This document shows, one piece after another, positions 59,151 to 64,000 of a stretch of 64,000 nucleotides of DNA. Where the stretch lies: assembly GCA_016200325.1 (NCBI GenBank), contig JACQEZ010000003.1, forward strand, positions 41,573 to 105,572, written 5' to 3'. The stretch comes from Candidatus Manganitrophaceae bacterium (GTDB taxonomy: Bacteria > Nitrospirota > Nitrospiria > SBBL01 > Manganitrophaceae). A program made the position numbers and the translations under genes. Position 1 is the stretch's first letter, and each line of letters opens with the position of its first letter. The notes beneath the pieces were generated by a model, which was given only the letters and a program-made list of their open reading frames with translations, did no database searches and had not been told where the DNA came from.

Positions 59151-60881
59151 ATGAAATTTCTAGACCTGGTTCATTATTTTGAAAAGCTGGAAGCGACCTC
59201 CAAGCGGCTTGAAATGTTCGCCATCCTGGCGGAGCTGTTTCAACAGGCCGACGCGGAAGAGATCGACCGGATCATCTACTTCACCCAGGGGGAGCTGCTT
59301 CCGCCGTTTCACGGCATCAACATCGGAATGTCGGAGAAGTATCTTCTTCGCGCGCTGGCCAAAGCGGGAGAGGTCGAGCTCGAGATCGTCTCGAAAAAAT
59401 ATCGGATCCTCGGAGACCTCGGCGGTCTGGCGGAGACGGTGATCCAAGGTCGTGGGAAGGGCCGGAGCGTCTCGGAGGTGTATCAGTCGATCTATGAAAT
59501 CGCCGAGACCTCGGGGGAGGGGAGTGTCGAACGGAAGATCGACGCCGTCTGCCGCCTCTTCTCTTCCGTCTCTCCGTTGGAAGCAAAATATGTCTCCCGG
59601 TTCATGGCAGGCAAATTGAGGCTCGGCGCGGGAGATGCAACCGTCCTCGAATCGCTCGCCCTCGCCAAGGGGGATCGCGCGTTTCGGAAAGAGCTCGATC
59701 GGGCTTATAATATCACCTCCGACCTCGGGCTGGTCGCCAAGACCCTTTTTGCGTCGGGAGAAGAGGGTATCCGCGCCATGTCGGTTCGGATGGGTTATCC
59801 GATCCGCCCGGCGCTCTGCGAGCGGCTCAGCTCGCCGGAGGAGATCGTCGAGAAGATCGGGCGCTGCGCCGTCGAGGTGAAATACGACGGCTTCCGCTGC
59901 CAGGTCCATAAAAGTAAAAACGACCTGGCGATCTTCTCCCGGAATCAAGAACGGACAACGCCGATGTTTCCCGAAATCGCCGAGGCCTGCCGCGCGCTCT
60001 TTGGAAAACAGGAGGCGATCTTGGAAGGAGAGGCGCTCGCCTACGATGAGGCAACCGGCGATCTCCTTCCCTTCCAGGTGACGAGCCAACGGAAGCGCAA
60101 ACATGGAATCGAAGACATGGCGAAGGCCTTCCCGCTGAAATTCTTCGTCTTCGACCTCCTCTATCTGAACGGGGAAGATTATACCCATTACGGATATGCC
60201 GACCGGCGTAAAAAAGTGATCGAGCTGATTCAGAAAAAGAGCGCCGTGATGGAAGCGTCGCAAGCGATCGAAACCGACGATCCGGTCAAGATTCAAAAAT
60301 TCTTCGATTCCTCGCTAGAGCGGGGGCTGGAAGGGATCGTCGCCAAGCGGCTCGATGCCCCCTATGCCGCCGGCTCGCGAAACTTCAACTGGATCAAGCT
60401 GAAGCGAAGCTACAAAGGGGAGCTCTCCGACTCGGTCGATCTCACCATCGTCGGCTACTTCGTCGGCAAGGGACACCGGGCGCAGTTTGGGATCGGGACG
60501 ATCCTCGCCGCTGTATACGATCCGAACGAAGACCGGTTCAAGACGGTCACCCGGATCGGAACCGGCTTTTCGGAAGAGGAGCTGGTCGAGCTCAAGCGGC
60601 TGCTCGATGAAAATGTCTCCCCCGAACGGCCGCACCCGGTCGACTCCGAAATCGTCCCGGACGTCTGGATCTTCCCCAAATATGTCGTGACGGTCACCGC
60701 CGACGAGATTACCCGCTCCCCCAACCATACCGCGGGGCGGGATGCCGAAGGGGTCGGCTATGCCCTCCGCTTCCCCCGGGTGCAGGGCTTCATCCGGACC
60801 GATAAGAGTCCCCCGGATTCGACGACGGTCGATGAGATCGTCGACATGTTCAACCGGCAAAAGCGCGTTAAGATGGAGTAG
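59151..60881 (+). CDS. ATP-dependent DNA ligase, archaeal/LigB type
   Basis: 576 residues. Motif I is VEVKYDGFRCQVH with the AMP-accepting Lys ~243, motif III is LEGEALAYD, motif IV GLEGIVAKR, motif V NWIKLKRSY. An N-terminal DNA-binding domain (residues 1-210) precedes the nucleotidyltransferase and OB-fold domains, as in archaeal ligases. Bacteria use NAD-dependent LigA for replication, so this is a second ligase, probably in repair. No Ku gene is adjacent. A TATGAT-like -10 is near 59095. Confidence 0.92.
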   Translation: MKFLDLVHYFEKLEATSKRLEMFAILAELFQQADAEEIDRIIYFTQGELLPPFHGINIGMSEKYLLRALAKAGEVELEIVSKKYRILGDLGGLAETVIQGRGKGRSVSEVYQSIYEIAETSGEGSVERKIDAVCRLFSSVSPLEAKYVSRFMAGKLRLGAGDATVLESLALAKGDRAFRKELDRAYNITSDLGLVAKTLFASGEEGIRAMSVRMGYPIRPALCERLSSPEEIVEKIGRCAVEVKYDGFRCQVHKSKNDLAIFSRNQERTTPMFPEIAEACRALFGKQEAILEGEALAYDEATGDLLPFQVTSQRKRKHGIEDMAKAFPLKFFVFDLLYLNGEDYTHYGYADRRKKVIELIQKKSAVMEASQAIETDDPVKIQKFFDSSLERGLEGIVAKRLDAPYAAGSRNFNWIKLKRSYKGELSDSVDLTIVGYFVGKGHRAQFGIGTILAAVYDPNEDRFKTVTRIGTGFSEEELVELKRLLDENVSPERPHPVDSEIVPDVWIFPKYVVTVTADEITRSPNHTAGRDAEGVGYALRFPRVQGFIRTDKSPPDSTTVDEIVDMFNRQKRVKME

Positions 60882-60889
60882 GCCGCCCA

Positions 60890-62203
60890 TTGCTTCGTTC
60901 GTATCTCAAATTCCGTTTAAAAGCCCTCCTTCGGCTCCTGGGGGAGGAATGGCCGACCTATTTTCTGCTCGGACCGGTCATGGTCGGTGCCGTCTTCTTG
61001 TTGGGCCGGCGGATCTTTCATGACTTTGCGTCGAGCGTCGGGAAGATCGCGCCGTCCTCGATTTCCAATGAGACCATGTTGCAGCTCGCCTTGGCCGCCC
61101 TCTTCTTAAAGATGTTCTTTAACTTTCTCCCCCTGTCGAAACGGATCTATCCCACCGAGTCGTCTCTCGGGATCGACGATCTTCTGCCGATCCGGTCGGA
61201 AGTTCGTTATCAGATGTTTTACATCGACCAACTCGTGAGAGACTTTCCGTTCTTTTTGATCGCCTTCTTCGTCGTCCTCTTCTTCGGAAGAACCGACCTG
61301 ATCGCCTGGGTCGTCACCTTCTGGCTCTTCTTTCCCGGCATCGAGGTCGGTCTGACCCTTTTCTGGAATCACCTCAAGCCGCCGAGCCAGAGCGAGCTGG
61401 TCCTCGCCTTCTTCATCCTACTCTGGTTAATCTGGTTTTTGCCGGTCGAGACGATGGGGTGGTGGGTCGATTTCATCGCCCCTTTCCTCGTGACAATCGG
61501 CGTCTGGGGATTCGGACGGTGGCGCTATAAAGATGTGGCGGCGGTCGAAGCGCTGCTGCTGGAGTCGCAGCCGACCGGCCGGCCCTTTCCGGGGGTCCGC
61601 TTTCTGCTCCCCGAGACGGTCCGTCCGCTCGTCGTCCGAGATTTTATTTTAACCCTCCGGAATTTCGCCCCGCTCTTTTGGCGCAATGTCGCCTTGGCGC
61701 TCATCCTTCTCTTGACCGTCGCCTTCCGGGGGAGCGTTTCGGTCGCCGTCCTCTGCGCGGCGGCGGTCTACTTTCTCGCCTCGACCGCATCGACCCTTTT
61801 TGCGCTGCAGCGGCCCTATCGGGGGATCGACTATGCCCTTCCCCTTCCGGTCGAGCGGATCTGGCGGGGAAAGATCCTCTACGCCATTTTCATTTCGGCG
61901 CCGGTGCCGCTGTTGGCCTGGCTCATCGAAATGGCGATGCGTCCGCAACCCCCCGGCGCAGGGCTTCGTCTGCTGGTCGAGCTGGTCTTGATCGGCCTCG
62001 CCGTCGCTGCGTTGACCGGCGGGACCATTTGCGAGGGAGATCAAAAACCGGCGCTCCATGCGATCGTCGCCGGATTCCTCTCCGTATTGGCGACCCTCTT
62101 TATCTCGGCGTTTCACCCCCTTCTCTTTGTCCTCGTCTTCCCCGTCCTCGGATACCTCCGCGGCTCGGCGATCACCCGGCTGGAAAATGAGGAGGCGGCG
62201 TAG
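60890..62203 (+). CDS. ABC transporter membrane subunit
   Basis: 437 residues starting at TTG (no ATG nearby; the ribosome site is weak). About ten to twelve transmembrane helices with long extracytoplasmic loops. It is followed four bases later by its ATPase. No family name can be given, but the pair is of the ABC-2/exporter type. Confidence 0.78.
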   Translation: MLRSYLKFRLKALLRLLGEEWPTYFLLGPVMVGAVFLLGRRIFHDFASSVGKIAPSSISNETMLQLALAALFLKMFFNFLPLSKRIYPTESSLGIDDLLPIRSEVRYQMFYIDQLVRDFPFFLIAFFVVLFFGRTDLIAWVVTFWLFFPGIEVGLTLFWNHLKPPSQSELVLAFFILLWLIWFLPVETMGWWVDFIAPFLVTIGVWGFGRWRYKDVAAVEALLLESQPTGRPFPGVRFLLPETVRPLVVRDFILTLRNFAPLFWRNVALALILLLTVAFRGSVSVAVLCAAAVYFLASTASTLFALQRPYRGIDYALPLPVERIWRGKILYAIFISAPVPLLAWLIEMAMRPQPPGAGLRLLVELVLIGLAVAALTGGTICEGDQKPALHAIVAGFLSVLATLFISAFHPLLFVLVFPVLGYLRGSAITRLENEEAA

Positions 62204-62206
62204 CGG

Positions 62207-62923
62207 ATGTCGATCCAACTTCACGGCATCACCAAACGTTATGGAAACATGGTTGCCCTCCAGCCGATCGATTTAAAAATCGACGGGGAGATCTGCGGAC
62301 TGATCGGGAACAACGGCGCCGGCAAATCGACGTTGATGAAGATCATCACCGGACTGCTTCAGCCCGACGCCGGAAAGCTCGAGATCAACGGGATCAATCC
62401 GAAGCAGGAGCCGGAGGAGGCGAAACGGCAGATCGGTTATCTTCCGGAGTCGCCGATGCTCTACCCGAGGCTCACGCCGGAGGAGCTGCTGACCTACATC
62501 GCAGAGGTCAAAAAGGTCCCGTCGCCCGCGGCCGAAGTCGACCGATGGCTGACGACGTTTGGGTTGTTAGAAAAGCGGCGGGCGCTGGTCCGCGACCTTT
62601 CATTCGGGATGAAGAAGAAGGTGGCCCTCTCCACCGCGTTTATCGGCGCGCCGCGGCTGCTGATCCTCGACGAGCCGTTTAACGGGCTCGACGTCGCCAC
62701 GATGGAGCGGCTGGCCGAGATGATCGTCACCTTCAATCAAAACGGAGCGACCATCCTCCTCTCCAGCCATCTGATGGAATATGTCGACCGGCTCTGCCGG
62801 CGGGTCTTGATTCTCAAGCGGGGCGGGGTGGTCGGGGAGGGGAGCCCGGAGGCGCTGAAGCAAGAGGCGAAAGCCGCCTCGTTTCACCAAGCGTTTCTTT
62901 ATTTTACGAGGGAAGAGAAATAA
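62207..62923 (+). CDS. ABC transporter ATP-binding subunit
   Basis: 238 residues. Walker A GNNGAGKST, signature LSFGMKKKVALSTAF (the LSGGQ motif replaced by LSFGM), Walker B LLILDEPFNGLD. The signature is typical of exporters in the ABC-2 (CcmA-like) group. Four bases after the permease stop. Together they form an exporter of unknown substrate. Confidence 0.9.
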   Translation: MSIQLHGITKRYGNMVALQPIDLKIDGEICGLIGNNGAGKSTLMKIITGLLQPDAGKLEINGINPKQEPEEAKRQIGYLPESPMLYPRLTPEELLTYIAEVKKVPSPAAEVDRWLTTFGLLEKRRALVRDLSFGMKKKVALSTAFIGAPRLLILDEPFNGLDVATMERLAEMIVTFNQNGATILLSSHLMEYVDRLCRRVLILKRGGVVGEGSPEALKQEAKAASFHQAFLYFTREEK

Positions 62924-62954
62924 GGGAAGAGAAATAGCGGTCAGGATTCAGCCG

Positions 62955-63003
62955 TCAGCGATCAGCTTAAGAAGACTTCTCTTTGCTGATGGCTGATCGC
63001 TGA
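62955..63003. repeat. Perfect 12-bp inverted repeat between genes
   Basis: TCAGCGATCAGC (62955-62966), 25 bp, GCTGATCGCTGA (62992-63003), followed by the nitrilase gene. It could form a long hairpin; no T run follows. Possibly an intergenic REP/BIME-like element. Confidence 0.55.
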
Positions 63004-63033
63004 AAGCGGATTGCTTCTTTTTAGGAGCTTTTT

Positions 63034-63825
63034 ATGAAAGTCGGGTTTGTCCAAATCGATTGTAAGTTCGGGGAGGTCGAGAAAAATGCCGCGCGGGCGG
63101 CGGAGCTGATGGGGCAGGAGCGGGCCGACCTGTGGGTCCTGCCGGAGCTGTTTAATACCGGCTATCAGTTCGTCTCGAAGAAAGAAGTCGTCTCCTTGGC
63201 CGAGCCGGTGCCGGCCGGCCCGACGACACAGCGGCTGATCCGGCTGGCGAAAGAAGGGAAGAGCCATCTCGTCGCCGGATTGGCCGAGAAGAGCGGAAAA
63301 TCGCTCTACAACGCGTCGGTCCTGGTGGGGCCGAAGGGGCTGATTGCGGTCTATCGGAAGATCCACCTCTTTTATGAAGAAACCCGGTGGTTCACCCCCG
63401 GGAACCTGCCGTTCCAGATCTCTCTGGTCGGAAAAACCCGCGTCGGAATGATGATCTGCTTTGACTGGCTCTTCCCGGAGGCGGCGCGCAGCCTCGCCCT
63501 TCTCGGGGCCGACGTGATCGCCCATCCCTCCAATCTGGTCCTTCCCTATTGTCCCGATGCGATGCCGACCCGCTGCATCGAGAACCGCCTTTTTGCCGTC
63601 ACGGCGAATCGGGTCGGCTCCGAGTCGCGCAAAAAAGAGACGCTGACTTATATTGGACGAAGTGAAATAGTCGACCCGAAGGGGAAGATTCTTTATCGCG
63701 CTTCGGACAAGGAGGAAGAGGCGCATGTCGTGGACATCGATCCGAAGCTTGCCCGGAATAAATCGCTGAATCGGTATAATCATCTTTTCAAAGATCGGCG
63801 GGAGCGGTTCTACGTGAAGGGCTGA
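63034..63825 (+). CDS. Nitrilase-superfamily amidohydrolase
   Basis: 263 residues, usual for the family. Catalytic Glu in WVLPELFNTGYQF, Lys in YRKIHLFYEE and Cys in MMICFDWLFPEAAR. Hydrolyses C-N bonds of amides such as omega-amidase or carbamoyl substrates; the precise substrate is unknown. A GGAGC-like site precedes the ATG. Confidence 0.88.
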   Translation: MKVGFVQIDCKFGEVEKNAARAAELMGQERADLWVLPELFNTGYQFVSKKEVVSLAEPVPAGPTTQRLIRLAKEGKSHLVAGLAEKSGKSLYNASVLVGPKGLIAVYRKIHLFYEETRWFTPGNLPFQISLVGKTRVGMMICFDWLFPEAARSLALLGADVIAHPSNLVLPYCPDAMPTRCIENRLFAVTANRVGSESRKKETLTYIGRSEIVDPKGKILYRASDKEEEAHVVDIDPKLARNKSLNRYNHLFKDRRERFYVKG

Positions 63826-64000
63826 ATTCGGGGCTTGCGCCCCGGACCCCTACTGCATGAAGGTCGTGGGGTTTTACCCCACCCCCCACCGTGGGGGCCG
63901 ACTGCCCGGCCCCCTCCGGCCTCCCCGTGCAGCCGGGGGGAGATCCCCCCCGCTCCCCCCTTACGGTCACAACTTGTACCACGCGCGGGAGAGCACCGCG
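63826..64000 (+). repeat. GC-rich multi-hairpin repeat, copy C, running off the window
   Basis: After a TTCGGGGC-TTGC-GCCCCGGA hairpin, from 63847 the sequence ACTGCATGAAGGTCGTGGGG and its hairpin series match copies A (same orientation) and B (inverse). It continues to the last base, so the full extent is not seen. Copy C is probably one arm of a second foldback element. Confidence 0.8.

Noticed and set aside
1..64000. tRNA, rRNA, CRISPR array, phage or transposase
   Set aside because: No cloverleaf, rRNA-like stretch, regularly spaced repeat-spacer array, integrase or transposase was seen in either strand.

Overview
The window is a gene-dense stretch of a bacterial chromosome with moderately high G+C. 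It looks like a Gram-negative chemolithoautotroph, and a Nitrospirota-type lineage is my best guess. The evidence is an inorganic-carbon pump locus with its own PII-like protein, an archaeal-type ATP-dependent DNA ligase, a ParA-like plus J-like/HTH gene pair, lipoproteins and Do-type periplasmic proteases. No rRNA or tRNA is present to settle the taxonomy. I found no phage genes, transposase or CRISPR array.

Layout. 1-9.7 kb: small metabolic and envelope genes (HEAT-repeat protein, two HAD phosphatases, VOC protein, an eight-repeat lipoprotein, dienelactone hydrolase, hemerythrin, cupin), the relic of a sensor kinase, and a membrane Ser/Thr kinase. 9.7-11.5 kb: an AT-rich spacer, an RsuA/RluB pseudouridine synthase and a small unknown gene. 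11.6-18.6 kb (minus): the DAB-type inorganic carbon accumulation operon, read dabB (NuoL/NuoM fusion), dabA (zinc, beta-carbonic-anhydrase-like; broken by a one-base frameshift) and a PII-like gene. It is preceded by a promoter and a leader with mutually exclusive aptamer, antiterminator and terminator helices. A ~167-bp repeat sits in frame inside both dabA and dabB. 18.9-26.5 kb: an accessory-looking segment with a 1517-residue standalone NACHT NTPase (probable anti-phage defence), a frameshifted hemerythrin gene, an NnrS-family membrane protein and a DUF2294 gene. 27.4-28.0 kb: a foldback element made of two inverted copies of a GC-rich multi-hairpin repeat. A third copy starts at 63.85 kb and runs off the window.

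28.2-38.2 kb: M23 peptidase, hybrid histidine kinase, nicotinamidase, lipid kinase, DUF3047 protein, ParA/MinD-like ATPase with a J-like/HTH protein, and bioA. 38.4-44.6 kb: a DegP protease, then a tight housekeeping operon (PIN/TRAM membrane protein, ispD, ispF, cysE, receiver protein) and mutY. 44.6-53 kb: YhaN-like ATPase, pterin dehydratase, DUF971, an HPF-like/cold-shock fusion, MBL-like and TPR proteins, an MFS transporter, NUDIX and DksA-type proteins. 53-57 kb: an FHA protein fused translationally to a TPR-kinase, a probable phospho-signalling pair. 57-64 kb: two lipoproteins and an HtrA protease, ATP-dependent DNA ligase, an ABC exporter pair and a nitrilase-family amidase.

The most striking signals are the dab operon leader, the in-frame repeats in dabA and dabB, the NACHT gene with tandem 12-mers at its promoter, the foldback repeat, and two promoters placed so that transcription would start at the AUG (leaderless mRNAs). 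Two genes (dabA, hemerythrin) are each broken by an apparent one-base loss in a homopolymer, so assembly error must be excluded before calling them pseudogenes.
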